NCBI GenBank assembly: GCA_017558005.1
Contig: JAFYWN010000003.1
Span: forward strand, 36,300 to 100,299
Length of the DNA: 64,000 bases
Reading direction: 5' to 3'
DNA from: Kiritimatiellia bacterium
GTDB taxonomy: Bacteria; Verrucomicrobiota; Kiritimatiellia; RFP12; DVOR01
The notes beneath the pieces were generated by a model. It did no database searches and was not told the origin of the DNA. It saw nothing but the letters and a program-made list of their open reading frames with translations. Made by a program: the position numbers and the translations under genes. Shown piece by piece: positions 43,406 through 53,418 of the stretch. Each line of letters begins with the position of its first letter. Position 1 is the first letter of the stretch.

Positions 43406-45721
43406 TTAGCTGATGAAACCGGCGAGTTTGTTTCTGCGCGAGGGATGACGCAGCTTACGCAATGCCTTTGCTTCAATCTGGCGAATGCGCTCACGGGTCA
43501 CGCCAAACATCTTCCCGACCTCTTCCAAGGTGCGGGGGATGCCATCGCCCAAACCAAAACGCTTGTCCAACACATCGCGTTCGCGGGCATTCAGCGAGTA
43601 GAGCACTTCACGCAGACGTTCTTTCATCAACGTAAATGCTGCGGCATCTTCGGGGCGCTCGGTGCTCTTATCTTCGATGAAGTCACCGAAGTGTGCATCG
43701 TCACCATCACCGACGGGGCTCTGCAAGGAGATGGGCTGCTGCGCCATGCGGCAAACGGCACGGACGCGTTCGACCGGCATATCCATTTCTTCGGCAGTTT
43801 CTTCTGCCGTGGGCTCGCGGCCGAGCTCTTGCAACAGCTTCTTCTGCACACGCAGGAGCTTGTTGATGGTTTCAATCATGTGCACCGGGATACGAATGGT
43901 GCGGGCCTGATCCGCGATGGCACGCGTTGCGGCCTGGCGAATCCACCACGTTGCGTAAGTGGAGAACTTGTAACCGCGCTTGTATTCGAACTTTTCGACC
44001 GCCTTCATCAAGCCGGTGTTACCTTCTTGGATGAGGTCGAGGAAGCTCAAGCCACGGTTCATGTACTTCTTCACGATGGAAATCACCAAACGCAAGTTGG
44101 CCTCCACCATTTCCTTACGAGCTTGTGCGCCATCGCGCAGTGCGGCGCGCAACTCGTCAAATTGTTTCATGAAGTCTGCTGCCGGCATACCAAAGGTCTT
44201 TTCAACTGCCTTCTTTTCGGCTTCGACTTCTGCCAGCTTCTGCGTGCGCTTGCGGCTCTTGCCTTGGCGGTTCAGCTTGCGCTGGCGCAACAGCAGTTCC
44301 TTGTAGGGACGGTAGTAGTCTTCTTCTGCGTAGCCGCAGATGGTCTCAAGCATCTTCTGCTTGAAGAGTAAGGTTTCATACTTGTCACGCATCAAATTGC
44401 AGAGCTTGTCCAGGTTGGCCTGCGCCGTGGCAAGAGCCTTGGGTCCCTTCGCTTCTGCAGCCTGGAGTGCGGCATAGGCCGCAGCCATATCATCGGCCAT
44501 CTTCAAGAGGACGTCTTGTTCCGGATGCATGACTTCCACGTAGTGGTCGCGGTTCGGAGAGTCCTTATCGGTGACCACGCGGTCAAAGCGTTCACGGCCA
44601 CTTTCAAGGTCACGCAAGACACGAGCATAGAGGCGCGGAGCCACGGGCAAGCAGTTGAAGCAGGAGACGATGGTCGTCTCGCTCTTTTCAATGCGCTTGC
44701 AGATTTCGACTTCCTGTTCACGCGTCAAGAGGGAGACCTGACCCATCTGATGCAAGTACATGCGGATGGGGTCGTCAATGTAGTCCACGCGGGTCGCGGT
44801 GGCATCATTGCTCTGCTCTTCTACGGCATCTTCAAATTCTTCTGCGGGCACTACGCGGATGTTCATCAACACCATGATGTTGAGATACACCTCAATGTCG
44901 GTGTCCTTAATAACCTCCTTCGGGAGGTATTCATTCATCTGCTCAAGGGAGAGCACGCGGCTCTGCTTTTCGGCCAAGGCAACGAGTTGCTTGACGCGTT
45001 CGCGGCACTCTTCGCGTTCTTCCAACGCATCCAAATCTTCCAGTGCGCGCTGCTTCTTGATTTCTTCTTCAGACTGATTGAACACAGCACGCAGACCAGA
45101 TTCCTTGATCATTTCACCCCATGCCGCATCATGGTCATCCAAGGTCACTTCATCTTCAAAAGCGTGCCCTTCAATCTGACCCGGCTTCAAGACGCCCTGG
45201 TGCTTCACCTCGTCATAGAGATCGCCACCCACAGACTCAGAATCTTCAAAATTTTCGCCGATCAATTCTTCGTCGGTTTCTGCGCCAAAGGCATTGCTCA
45301 GCTTATCCTGCTTTGCAAGGGCATCAATTTCGGCATCCGACATCGGGCGCATGTCAATTTCAACATCGTCATCCAACGTCATCTGGAATTCACTCAACCC
45401 CATATCTGCAGCTGCCGCTTCTTCTGCCGTGATTACTTTCGGCTTGCGACCGCGACGCTTTTTCGTTTCGGTAGAGCCTTCAGTTTCATCCTTCACTTCC
45501 ACCACCGGCTCCGCAACAGGTTCTACCTTTGCGGGCTTCTTTTCGGCCTTCGCGGACTTTTTCTTCGCAGTCTCCGTTTCTTCTGCGGCGGCTTTCACCT
45601 TCTTCTTTTCCGTGGTTTCCTTAGCTGCAGTCGTCGCCTTCTTAGCGGGCGCCTTCGTTGCAGGTTCGGCCTTCGCGGAACGCTTCTTTGCAGTGGTCAC
45701 CGTCTTGTCTGCCTTCGCCAT
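43406..45721 (-). CDS. rpoD: Primary sigma factor RpoD
   Basis: 771 residues from ATG 45721 (AAGGAG upstream). The N-terminal ~100 residues are almost only Lys, Ala, Glu, Thr and Pro ([21 protein letters not shown]). Region 1.2 and the long non-conserved insertion follow. Region 2 contains [19 protein letters not shown] and [18 protein letters not shown], which melts and reads -10 boxes. Region 3 has [15 protein letters not shown]. Region 4 ends with [22 protein letters not shown], the -35 reader. This is the housekeeping sigma; the upstream promoter is strong. Confidence 0.97.
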   Translation of the reverse strand: MAKADKTVTTAKKRSAKAEPATKAPAKKATTAAKETTEKKKVKAAAEETETAKKKSAKAEKKPAKVEPVAEPVVEVKDETEGSTETKKRRGRKPKVITAEEAAAADMGLSEFQMTLDDDVEIDMRPMSDAEIDALAKQDKLSNAFGAETDEELIGENFEDSESVGGDLYDEVKHQGVLKPGQIEGHAFEDEVTLDDHDAAWGEMIKESGLRAVFNQSEEEIKKQRALEDLDALEEREECRERVKQLVALAEKQSRVLSLEQMNEYLPKEVIKDTDIEVYLNIMVLMNIRVVPAEEFEDAVEEQSNDATATRVDYIDDPIRMYLHQMGQVSLLTREQEVEICKRIEKSETTIVSCFNCLPVAPRLYARVLRDLESGRERFDRVVTDKDSPNRDHYVEVMHPEQDVLLKMADDMAAAYAALQAAEAKGPKALATAQANLDKLCNLMRDKYETLLFKQKMLETICGYAEEDYYRPYKELLLRQRKLNRQGKSRKRTQKLAEVEAEKKAVEKTFGMPAADFMKQFDELRAALRDGAQARKEMVEANLRLVISIVKKYMNRGLSFLDLIQEGNTGLMKAVEKFEYKRGYKFSTYATWWIRQAATRAIADQARTIRIPVHMIETINKLLRVQKKLLQELGREPTAEETAEEMDMPVERVRAVCRMAQQPISLQSPVGDGDDAHFGDFIEDKSTERPEDAAAFTLMKERLREVLYSLNARERDVLDKRFGLGDGIPRTLEEVGKMFGVTRERIRQIEAKALRKLRHPSRRNKLAGFIS

Positions 45722-45779
45722 ATGCACAAACTCCTTATTTAAGTAACGCAAACATCTTCCTCAATGTTTAACGAATACT

Positions 45780-45817
45780 ATTATAACAAAAATATCACAC
45801 GTCTCACCCATTGTCAA
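45780..45817 (-). promoter_or_regulatory. Promoter region of rpoD
   Basis: On the minus strand TTGACA (45817-45812) has TATTTT 17 bases on, and further down a perfect TATAAT (45785-45780). Two overlapping promoters are possible. The leader from the second is ~50 bases. Confidence 0.6.
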
Positions 45818-45945
45818 CAAAAAAGTTTAAAAAAGTTGAAAAATTTAAAAGCCCTCAAAATCATCCACTCTCTTAGCACCAAAAAAGCATCCATTAGGAT
45901 GCGTAGCGTGCAGAACTCACTCCTGCCGCGGGTGCAGGGGCTCGC

Positions 45946-46064
45946 GCCCCTGCTTGAGGGGCGTGGGGGCGGAGTCGCCCCCACGTTATCCTCCCGTCAT
46001 CAGACCTCCCGCTCTCCAGAGTGGCACCAAACAACGGGGACGCTGCGCTCCCCGCTCCCCTCGC
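45946..46064 (+). repeat. Cluster of GC-rich palindromes including 39 bp repeat copy 2
   Basis: Three palindromes follow each other: GCAGGGGC/GCCCCTGC near 45930-45954, CGTGGGGGCG/CGCCCCCACG near 45963-45985, and the 39-base repeat at 46026-46064 that is identical to 11592-11630. No gene is seen from 45818 to here. They look like REP-type intergenic repeats. Confidence 0.65.
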
Positions 46065-46149
46065 CTCTGCCGACGGCATGGGAAGTCTCCTTTTTATCGC
46101 TTTTATTCCTTCAAAATCCCTTACGCAGGTTTGTTACTTTTTTCATTTT

Positions 46150-46745
46150 TTTAGTGATTTTTCGCCTGTTGAAAACTTTTTTGAGTTATCAACAAGTTAT
46201 CAACAATGCAGGTTTATCGACGCAGTTTTTTTGAAAAATTTTCGGAAATTCGAGCCATTTTAGGCGTCTTAGTTCGCCTTTGTTAAAAAGTCATAACTCT
46301 TTTAAGAGTAAAGAGATAATACGAAAAATGGGCTAAAATTAACTCCGCTACAGTCGCTTCCTCACGAAAATTTGACTCAATGGGAGGGAAAAGTTATCAA
46401 CAATTTGGCCTGTTTTTGGGGTGGTCTACAAAAATTTTGGGTCAATTTCAGCGAAATTGGATCTCAATATCGCTGAAATTGACCTCCCAATATGGGCGAA
46501 ATTGAGATGGAATTTCGCCCATATTCAAGCCCGATTTTGGCTCACTTTTTGCGTCATTTTAGGCGATTCTAAAATGACGATTTGACACGCCTTCTTCTTT
46601 TTGTTACACTGCAAGTGTGCGTGAGGAGAAGAGGGTGATTTTAATTTCTTTGAGTATTTTATCAAATTTTTTGAAGGAATGGAAAAACTCGCCACGGCGC
46701 TGCCGATGAACGGACGGAGCGCTTTACGCTCCTTCTGGCACACGC
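46150..46745 (-). repeat. Compound non-coding element, copy B (inverted)
   Basis: Read on the minus strand this repeats copy A (11700-12260) block for block, including the 42-base core at 46167-46208, TTATCAACA at 46186, 46197 and 46394, and 22 bp-spaced iteron-like units at ~46441-46530. In B the iterons alternate in direction (AATTTCGCCCATATT next to AATATGGGCGAAATT). No gene is supported from 45752 to 46816. Confidence 0.7.
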
Positions 46746-46816
46746 TATGCGTGGAGGGGCGAGGAGAGAGTTGACTTCGGGTGGTGTGTGGATGCGTTTG
46801 CTGACGCACGGGTGCG

Positions 46817-48082
46817 TTAGGACTGGGCGGCGAAGGCGCACATGGTGGAGGTGATTTGGGAGAGTTGCGCAGGGGAGGTGACGAGGGTGGGCATGGTGTA
46901 GAGGTTGCGATTGAAGGGGCGCAACCACACGCCGCGCTGGATGAAAAAGTCTTGTGCGGCGGCCATGTTGACGGGTTGCTTTAATTCAATCACACCGATT
47001 GCGCCCAAGACGCGTACATCTGCGACGGTGGGGAGGGCCTTTGCAGGGGCAAGCTCTGCGGTGAGCTGCGCTTCGATGGCTTGGACGCGGCCCTGCCAAT
47101 CTTGAGAGAGGAGCAACTCCGTAGAGGCGCGCGCCACTTCGCAGGCGAGGGGATTTCCCATGAAGGTGGGCCCATGCATAAAACATTTCGCTTCGCCTGC
47201 GCAGACTTGTTCGGCGACTTTGTCGCTCGTGAGCACTGCAGAGAGCGTCATCATGCCGCCCGTGAGGGCTTTACCGATGCACATGATGTCGGGCTCAACG
47301 CCTGCGTGTTCCCACGCGAAGAGTTTGCCTGTGCGACCAAAACCAGTGGCGATTTCATCAAAGATGAGTAGAATGCCTGCCTCATCGCAGGCCTTGCGGA
47401 GCGCTTTGAGGTAGTTGGGGTGGTAGAAGCGCATGCCGCCAGCGCCCTGGACGATGGGTTCTACGATGACGGCGGCGAGGGTGTCTTTATGGGCTTCAAT
47501 TGCCTCTGCCATGGGCTTAAAATCGTTGTCATCCCACGCACCACCGAACTTACATTGCGGTGCAGGGGCGAAGAAACGACGGGGAAGGGCGGCGCCAAAG
47601 AGTCCGTGCATGCCAGTGACGGGATCGCAGACGCTCATGGCGTTCCACGTATCTCCATGATAGCCTGAACGGATGGTGAGGAAATCGGTGCGTGCGGGGT
47701 TGTACTGCACCGCCATTTTGAGGGCCACCTCTACGGCGACCGAGCCGCTATCGGCGTAAAAAATCTTGGTCAGCGAGGGAGGCGTAATGCGAAGGAGAAT
47801 TTTTCCCAATTCAATTGCGGGGTCATGCGTGAGGCCGCCGAACATCACGTGGCTCATCTTGCGCACCTGTTCGGTGGCTGCCTTTACGAGCACGGGATGC
47901 GAGTAACCATGAATCGCGCACCACCATGAGCTCATGCCCTCCACTAAACGTCGACCATCGGCCAGAATAATCTCTGCACCTTCGGCGGCGGCCACTTTAA
48001 ACGTGGGCAAAGGGTTTAATAAAGACGTGTAAGGGTGCCACAAATGGTCGCGGTCAAACGCATCGGAAAGGGAAGTGTTCAT
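46817..48082 (-). CDS. bioA: Adenosylmethionine-8-amino-7-oxononanoate aminotransferase
   Basis: 421 residues from ATG 48082. A PLP enzyme of biotin synthesis that aminates KAPA to [16 protein letters not shown] at the start and [16 protein letters not shown] are BioA-specific; [46 protein letters not shown] and [10 protein letters not shown] (PLP Lys) follow. Other bio genes are not adjacent. Its -10 box lies only 6 bases before the ATG, predicting a leaderless mRNA. A CCCACGCGTGTGGG palindrome just upstream may bind a repressor. Confidence 0.96.
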   Translation of the reverse strand: MNTSLSDAFDRDHLWHPYTSLLNPLPTFKVAAAEGAEIILADGRRLVEGMSSWWCAIHGYSHPVLVKAATEQVRKMSHVMFGGLTHDPAIELGKILLRITPPSLTKIFYADSGSVAVEVALKMAVQYNPARTDFLTIRSGYHGDTWNAMSVCDPVTGMHGLFGAALPRRFFAPAPQCKFGGAWDDNDFKPMAEAIEAHKDTLAAVIVEPIVQGAGGMRFYHPNYLKALRKACDEAGILLIFDEIATGFGRTGKLFAWEHAGVEPDIMCIGKALTGGMMTLSAVLTSDKVAEQVCAGEAKCFMHGPTFMGNPLACEVARASTELLLSQDWQGRVQAIEAQLTAELAPAKALPTVADVRVLGAIGVIELKQPVNMAAAQDFFIQRGVWLRPFNRNLYTMPTLVTSPAQLSQITSTMCAFAAQS

Positions 48083-48088
48083 ACCCAC

Positions 48089-48097
48089 ATTATACCA
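48089..48097 (-). promoter_or_regulatory. Extended -10 promoter of bioA, next to the start codon
   Basis: TGGTATAAT on the minus strand; six bases (GTGGGT) separate it from ATG. The expected start of transcription falls on the A of ATG. The palindrome CCCACGCGTGTGGG (48101-48114) lies directly upstream. Confidence 0.55.
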
Positions 48098-48215
48098 CAG
48101 CCCACGCGTGTGGGTGTGGTTTAGGCGAAAGGTGCAAGACGGGCAACGCAAAAACGCCCCTGCGATGGCCTACAAAGCGGGTGCAGTGACGTTGTGTGGT
48201 GCAGTATGCTTAGAA

Positions 48216-50126
48216 TTAAAGCACGGGGTGGTGCGGCCGAATACAGACGACGCAGCCGCCACCGCCTGCGATGCAAATGTCTAGTGTCTCCTCTGGCGTG
48301 AGGTATTTTTCCTCAAAACGGTAACGTGTGGCATCTTCCGTTACACCCTCACCATCCACGAGCGCCGTGACGAGGTAGGCGCCACGAGGGAGCAACCACA
48401 TCGGTAGCGAGACCACGCGTGCTTGGTCATTATTGAGCACCGCAAAGACCCATTCCTCCCCCTTTCGGCGGAGAGCTGCTAAGCACCCTTCGGGGTGGCT
48501 ATAGGGGAGCGCATGCGTCTCATCCCAAAGGAGGGGTAGGGCGGCGAGGAAATGGGTGTAGGCGGGCTCTTTTGCGTAGGCAGTCGGGGCATCACAGAGC
48601 ATCTGCAAGCCCGTGTCGTAGAGCACAAACATGGAGGCTTGGTGGCAACGCGTTCCCATGCTCATCGGGTGGTAGTAGTCCTTTTGGAAGGAGGCTCGGT
48701 GGCGATTGGTCATGGCACCAGGTGTATAATCGGCAGGGCCTGCGAGCAATCGCGCAAAGGCGAGGCGCACATCATTTTGGACGAAGTTGACTTCGGGTCC
48801 CGTCCACTTGGTGTTCTCTAAGCCAAAGATGCCCTCATACGTGAGGACATTGGGCCACGTGCGCGAGAGGCCGGTGGGCTTGTGAATGCCGTGATAGGCG
48901 AGCACGAGGTGATACTTGGCGGCAATCTCTGCGGTTTGGTAGAGCTGTCGCGCAATAAACGCATCATCTCGGTCATAGAAATCAATCTTAAAGCCGCTAA
49001 TGCCAAGGGCGGCGTAGTGATTGAAAATCGCCTCCTGTCGGTCGGTCAACTGGGGCCACGAGGCCCAGAGGATGAGCCGAACGCCCCGTTGGTGCGCGTA
49101 GGAGATGAGTTCGGGGAGATCAATTTCTGGGATGATGCGTGTGATATCTAAATCAACCGCCCACCCTTCGTCAAGGATGACGTAGGGGATTGAGAAGGCC
49201 TGCGCGAAGTCAATGTAGGCCTTGTAAGTGGCGGTGTTGACACCCGGGGTGAAGGGTACATTTTGCAGGCCCCACGCGTTCCACCACTCCCATGCCACAC
49301 GGCCAGGATTGACCCATGTAAAATCGCCTGCGACGGGGCGTGAGAGGAGATAGGGCAAGTCATTGTCATAGAGAGCGGCGGCGCGCTCTGCCATCATGCA
49401 AATGCGCCATGGATAGGTGCGACGGCCTTGCGTTTGGACGAGGAAATTGTGACGCTCTACGACGAAGGCATTGCGACGTCCGGAGTCGTCGATAGCCTTG
49501 GGCATTGGGGCCATGAGCGCGCTAAAGTGGCGTTGGGAGGCGTGCTTCTGAAGATTGAGGCCGGGGTAATCAATGAGTTCGGCCTCGGTAAAGGAGAGGG
49601 CTGTGTGGTCTGACAGGAGGGTAAGGGGGAGGTAGATGAGGCGGTTAGGTTCAATCCCTGCCCAATCACTCAGATGGTGCACCGACTCCCAACTATTCTG
49701 AAAGGGATCATTTCGATGGGGATGATTGTGATAGGCGTGTAAGTACTGCCAAGTGCCGGCGGGCATTAGATCAAAGGTTTCGCGTAAAACCGTCAACGGA
49801 TGGTCAAAGCGGCTCTCCCAACGGAATGCGAAGCCTTGCTCAGAGAGGTGCAAATGGAGGCGCATGGGGCCAAAGTGAATCACCGCTTCGCAGGCCTCTA
49901 AGGCACAGTGGGCGCGCTTGGTGTAGAGCGGCGCGTCACAGTCTAATTGGGAGCGGCGTTGGGTCACCTTGGGCTTTGTGCAGAGCGTGGGCGCCTCTTC
50001 GGCAAATGCCATTCCCGTTCGCACGCGAAAGCAACGCTTTCCCCGCCGAAAGACCTCCAAAATCACTGTGGTTGTGGTATCCAAATCCACTGTTGCGCGG
50101 AGTAATCCATGTTCAAAGACTTGCAT
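48216..50126 (-). CDS. Glycoside hydrolase family 97-like enzyme
   Basis: 636 residues from ATG 50126 (AAGGAGG 8 bases upstream). A beta-sandwich N-terminal domain (to ~240), a TIM barrel (~270-530) and a C-terminal sheet domain. GH97-style motifs: YVILDEGWA, GFKIDFYDRDDAF, YHGIHKPTGLSRTWPNVLTYEG and GPADYTPGAMTN. The Asp of KIDF is where retaining alpha-galactosidases of this family have their nucleophile; inverting SusB-type alpha-glucosidases use Glu instead. So alpha-galactosidase is the better guess. No signal peptide is seen in the chosen start, which would place it in the cytoplasm. Confidence 0.85.
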   Translation of the reverse strand: MQVFEHGLLRATVDLDTTTTVILEVFRRGKRCFRVRTGMAFAEEAPTLCTKPKVTQRRSQLDCDAPLYTKRAHCALEACEAVIHFGPMRLHLHLSEQGFAFRWESRFDHPLTVLRETFDLMPAGTWQYLHAYHNHPHRNDPFQNSWESVHHLSDWAGIEPNRLIYLPLTLLSDHTALSFTEAELIDYPGLNLQKHASQRHFSALMAPMPKAIDDSGRRNAFVVERHNFLVQTQGRRTYPWRICMMAERAAALYDNDLPYLLSRPVAGDFTWVNPGRVAWEWWNAWGLQNVPFTPGVNTATYKAYIDFAQAFSIPYVILDEGWAVDLDITRIIPEIDLPELISYAHQRGVRLILWASWPQLTDRQEAIFNHYAALGISGFKIDFYDRDDAFIARQLYQTAEIAAKYHLVLAYHGIHKPTGLSRTWPNVLTYEGIFGLENTKWTGPEVNFVQNDVRLAFARLLAGPADYTPGAMTNRHRASFQKDYYHPMSMGTRCHQASMFVLYDTGLQMLCDAPTAYAKEPAYTHFLAALPLLWDETHALPYSHPEGCLAALRRKGEEWVFAVLNNDQARVVSLPMWLLPRGAYLVTALVDGEGVTEDATRYRFEEKYLTPEETLDICIAGGGGCVVCIRPHHPVL

Positions 50127-50148
50127 TGTCGTTGCCTCCTTCAACGAC

Positions 50149-50157
50149 AGTATAGCA
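50149..50157 (-). promoter_or_regulatory. Extended -10 promoter of the GH97 gene
   Basis: TGCTATACT on the minus strand, 22 bases before the start codon, with AAGGAGG in between. No -35 match. Confidence 0.5.
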
Positions 50158-50258
50158 CATCTCTCCCGTTTCTTGAGTGAAAGCCTGAGCGGATGGTGGC
50201 GGCGAGAAAGGGCGTGATTGGCTTTAGAATACGGAAGCAAGGCCGTGAGTCGGTGGTC

Positions 50259-50294
50259 AAAAAAGCAACGCACCTGCGGAGGGCAAGTGCGTTG
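50259..50294 (-). terminator. Terminator of tgt
   Basis: CAACGCAC (50266-50273) and GTGCGTTG (50287-50294) pair perfectly; on the minus strand a run of T follows (A-run 50259-50264). Confidence 0.88.
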
Positions 50295-50326
50295 GTTTGG
50301 TGTGAATTAAGCAGAAGCGCGCGTGC

Positions 50327-51478
50327 TTAGAGTGCACCACGCTTAGGATTCTCACGGAGACGCGCATGCGCCTCTGCGCGGAATTCCAAGAAGCAGTCAT
50401 TGGCAATTGCTTCACGCATCCGTTCCATAAAGCGGAGATACATGTGGATATTGTGGAGCGTTAAGAGGCGATAGCCGAGCATCTCAGAAGTGTTGAGCAA
50501 GTGGCGCACATAACCACGCGTGTGGCGAGAGCAACACGGACAAGTGCAGCCCGGTTCCACCGGCGCATCGCACGACTTCCAAGCGCCCGCCTTGACGGGA
50601 TAGGGGCCGTCATTGGTAAAGGCGGAGCCATTCCGCGCATTACGCGTTGGGATCACGCAGTCAAACATATCGCAGCCCATGCCCACGGCCTCTGTCATCT
50701 GCCAGAGGTCACCAAGGCCCATCACATAGCGCGGGCGGTGCTTGGGCATATAGGGCACAGAGTCAGAGATCCCCTTCAAGATGAAGGGCTCGGGTTCGCC
50801 AACGCTCACGCCGCCCACAGCGAAACCATTTAGACCATCCTTCTCCATCGCGGCCAATTCCAAGGCGCAGTGCTTACGCAAATGGGCAAATTCAGATCCC
50901 TGGACGATGCCGAAATAGAGTTGGCCCTCGGCGCGTTCCTGTTCCAAGCAGACGCGTGCCCAGCGCAACGTCTTCTCTACGCTACGCGCCGCGTAGTCCT
51001 CTGTGGCGGGATAGGGGATGCATTCGTCAAACAACATCGCGATATCGGAGCCCAAGATGCGCTGTACGGCCATGGATTCCTTGGGACCCATGAAGAGGCG
51101 ACGACCGTCAATGTGCGACTGGAAGGAGACGCCCTCTTCGGTAATCTTACGCAAGGACGAGAGCGAAAAGACCTGAAACCCGCCGGAGTCGGTTAAGATG
51201 GGGCCGTGCCAATCCTGAAATGCGTGCAGACCGCCGAGTTGTTCCATCACTTCCATGCCTGGACGCAACATCAAATGGTAGGTATTGCCGAGGATAATCG
51301 GTGCATTGAGGCGTTCGAGATCCTCTGCGCCAAGCGTCTTTACGGTCGCTTGCGTGCCGACAGGCATGAAGACTGGCGTGGGCACGGGACCATGTTTCGT
51401 CCAAAGGCGGCCTAAACGCGCGCCGCTCTTGGCGTCTTCATGGAGAATTTCGTAGGTGCCGATAGGAGGCGTAGTCAT
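50327..51478 (-). CDS. tgt: tRNA-guanine transglycosylase
   Basis: 383 residues from ATG 51478 (GGAGTCTC upstream). It exchanges G34 of GUN-anticodon tRNAs for preQ1 (or queuine). DSGGFQVFSL contains the catalytic-site Asp; later FDCVIPTRNARNG holds the nucleophile Asp. The zinc site is CTCPCCSRHTRGY plus the downstream HNIHMYL histidine. Complete and of normal length. No other queuosine genes nearby. It shares orientation with pdxJ, from which a terminator separates it. Confidence 0.97.
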   Translation of the reverse strand: MTTPPIGTYEILHEDAKSGARLGRLWTKHGPVPTPVFMPVGTQATVKTLGAEDLERLNAPIILGNTYHLMLRPGMEVMEQLGGLHAFQDWHGPILTDSGGFQVFSLSSLRKITEEGVSFQSHIDGRRLFMGPKESMAVQRILGSDIAMLFDECIPYPATEDYAARSVEKTLRWARVCLEQERAEGQLYFGIVQGSEFAHLRKHCALELAAMEKDGLNGFAVGGVSVGEPEPFILKGISDSVPYMPKHRPRYVMGLGDLWQMTEAVGMGCDMFDCVIPTRNARNGSAFTNDGPYPVKAGAWKSCDAPVEPGCTCPCCSRHTRGYVRHLLNTSEMLGYRLLTLHNIHMYLRFMERMREAIANDCFLEFRAEAHARLRENPKRGAL

Positions 51479-51506
51479 AAAAAGAGACTCCGATTTCGGT
51501 GAATGA

Positions 51507-51537
51507 AAACGCCACCGAGGGATGGGCTCAGTGGCGT
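51507..51537 (-). terminator. Terminator of pdxJ
   Basis: CGCCAC (51511-51516) and GTGGCG (51532-51537) with GAG/CTC pairs inside; TTTTC follows on the minus strand. Confidence 0.7.
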
Positions 51538-51557
51538 AAAAGAGGAGAGTAATCGGG

Positions 51558-52277
51558 TTAACGGGCAATTGCCGCGAGCATATCTCGCGTGGCCTGTGCT
51601 ACACCCACGAAGAGGGCGTGCGCAATAATGCTGTGGCCGATATTCAAGGTGTCCAAATTAGGGATGGCCAACAAGGGTTTGACGTTTTCCATCGTGAGGC
51701 CGTGACCTGCGTTCACCTTCAGACCCAATGTCGCGCCATAGGCGGCGGCATCGTAAAGCGCATCCAATTCGCGCTTGAGCGCATCCCCAGTGGCATTGGC
51801 ATAGGCACCCGTGTGGAGCTCCACATAAGGCACGCCAAGGGTGGCGGCGGCTTCGAGTTGGCGGCGGTCGGGTGCGATGAAGAGAGAGACGTGTGTGCCC
51901 TGTGCGGCGAGCGCCTGCACGGTGGGGCGTAAAGCGTCCAATTGGCCTGCGGCATCAAGGCCACCTTCGGTGGTGAGCTCTTGGCGACGTTCAGGCACGA
52001 GGCAGACCTCATCGGGGACGACATCAAGGGCAACCTGAAGCACGTCAGGATTATTTGCCATCTCGAGATTCATTCGCGTGGTGAGCGTCTTGCGCAAGGT
52101 ATAGACATCGGCGTCTTGGATGTGGCGACGATCTTCACGCAAGTGAATCGTGATGCCATGTGCACCCGCGCCCTCGACAAGGCGGGCAATCGCCGCCAAG
52201 TCGGGATAATCTACGCCACGCGCCTGACGTAATGTCGCGGCATGGTCGATATTAACGCCCAATTTAATCGCTTCCAT
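51558..52277 (-). CDS. pdxJ: Pyridoxine 5'-phosphate synthase
   Basis: 239 residues, TIM barrel. It condenses 1-deoxyxylulose 5-phosphate with 3-amino-2-oxopropyl phosphate to pyridoxine phosphate. KLGVNIDHAATLRQARG at the start, ITIHLREDRRHIQDADV, PDEVCLVPERRQELTTEGG and AGHGLTMENVKPLLAIPNLDTLNIGHSIIAHAL are the PdxJ blocks. Complete. Followed by its own terminator. This supports a DXP-dependent route to vitamin B6. Confidence 0.97.
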   Translation of the reverse strand: MEAIKLGVNIDHAATLRQARGVDYPDLAAIARLVEGAGAHGITIHLREDRRHIQDADVYTLRKTLTTRMNLEMANNPDVLQVALDVVPDEVCLVPERRQELTTEGGLDAAGQLDALRPTVQALAAQGTHVSLFIAPDRRQLEAAATLGVPYVELHTGAYANATGDALKRELDALYDAAAYGATLGLKVNAGHGLTMENVKPLLAIPNLDTLNIGHSIIAHALFVGVAQATRDMLAAIAR

Positions 52278-52319
52278 CAGATGAATCCTTCTGAGTGTTA
52301 TGATGTTGCTAACAGGGGC

Positions 52320-53408
52320 TTACCAGCTCTTGGAGAGGCGCAGGTACCAAGTGGTGTCGGTGTGGTTCGTGCCAGGTTCGGGGCGCGTCTGATATTCATT
52401 ACGCATGCCGACTTCCAAAGAGATGTCCGTCAACTTATCAGAGATGAGGCCGAACTCCTTGAGCAAGTATGCGAGCTTGGTTTCATGCACGAGGGTGCCC
52501 TTGTCCAATTCGCCAATGAGCGGGGTGTAGGTGAGTTCGGTGTTCCAGCTGATACCGCTGGTGAAGTCATAGTGGAAGAGGAGGCCGAGGTCAAGTGCGA
52601 TGTCGCTATCCGTGGCGCAACTATTAGAGCCGGGCGTCTTGGAGTAGTGCTTCGTGTACGAGTGGGCAAGACCGAGACGGAAACGTAAGAGGGAGACGCG
52701 ACCATCGGTGGTGGTATTCCAGAAGTAGTAACCGAAACCTGCGCCAGCGACATTGCGCAATTTGTAGTCATTGAAGCGGTTGTGCTGGGCTTCATCGCGG
52801 AGGTACCAGTTCCACACTTCGCTCGGACGATTTTCGTAGTCAAGGCCGGCGATGTACTGTTCGGAGGTCTTCACGCCTTCGCTACGCGCCTTATTCATCG
52901 TGGCATAGAGCTTGAGCGTGCTGTGTTCGGTGGTGCGAACGGCATCAAAGTAAGCCGAGATAGAGATGTCGGAAGAAGAACCCTCGTGGCCAGTCATACC
53001 CAAGCTTGCGCTAAAGGACCAGAGTTTCACGGGAGGGAAGTCAGGGTCTTCAACATCCGTCGCCCACAAGGTGCTAACGTCATTCAAAGAAAGCGCCTTG
53101 TTCTTATCTGCCACGGGGATCAAGACCACGTTACCTTCCGCATCGCGAGAGACCGAAACCTCAATCTTGTCGCGGGTCGTGGTATCGGTACGCACGAAGA
53201 GGGTGTTTTCGTTTTCGTAATCAATTGACTTAATCTGTTCGCGCGCAATGGAGAGCGTGCCTGCGAAGGCAGTTTCAATGGTGACGTTCCCGCCCTTAAT
53301 GCCAGTCACGGTACCATTGATGACGTCGTCGGTTACGGTTGTGATTTTATCTGCCATTGCACCAGAGGCAAGACAAGCCGCTACAAACAAGGAGAGGAGC
53401 TTTTTCAT
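52320..53408 (-). CDS. DUF481 (YdiY)-like outer-membrane protein
   Basis: 362 residues from ATG 53408. Signal peptide MKKLLSLFVAACLASGAMA. An SH3-like repeat segment follows (GTVTGIKGGNVTIETAFAGTLSIAREQIKSI, ~30-65). The C-terminal ~230 residues are rich in alternating aromatic/polar strands typical of a beta-barrel, ending in RLSKSW with a terminal aromatic residue. This fits DUF481 family proteins (YdiY type), whose role is unknown. It begins 10 bases after the rsmI stop and has no good ribosome-binding site, so coupling to rsmI translation is likely. Confidence 0.8.
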   Translation of the reverse strand: MKKLLSLFVAACLASGAMADKITTVTDDVINGTVTGIKGGNVTIETAFAGTLSIAREQIKSIDYENENTLFVRTDTTTRDKIEVSVSRDAEGNVVLIPVADKNKALSLNDVSTLWATDVEDPDFPPVKLWSFSASLGMTGHEGSSSDISISAYFDAVRTTEHSTLKLYATMNKARSEGVKTSEQYIAGLDYENRPSEVWNWYLRDEAQHNRFNDYKLRNVAGAGFGYYFWNTTTDGRVSLLRFRLGLAHSYTKHYSKTPGSNSCATDSDIALDLGLLFHYDFTSGISWNTELTYTPLIGELDKGTLVHETKLAYLLKEFGLISDKLTDISLEVGMRNEYQTRPEPGTNHTDTTWYLRLSKSW

Positions 53409-53418
53409 GATTTTAAAA

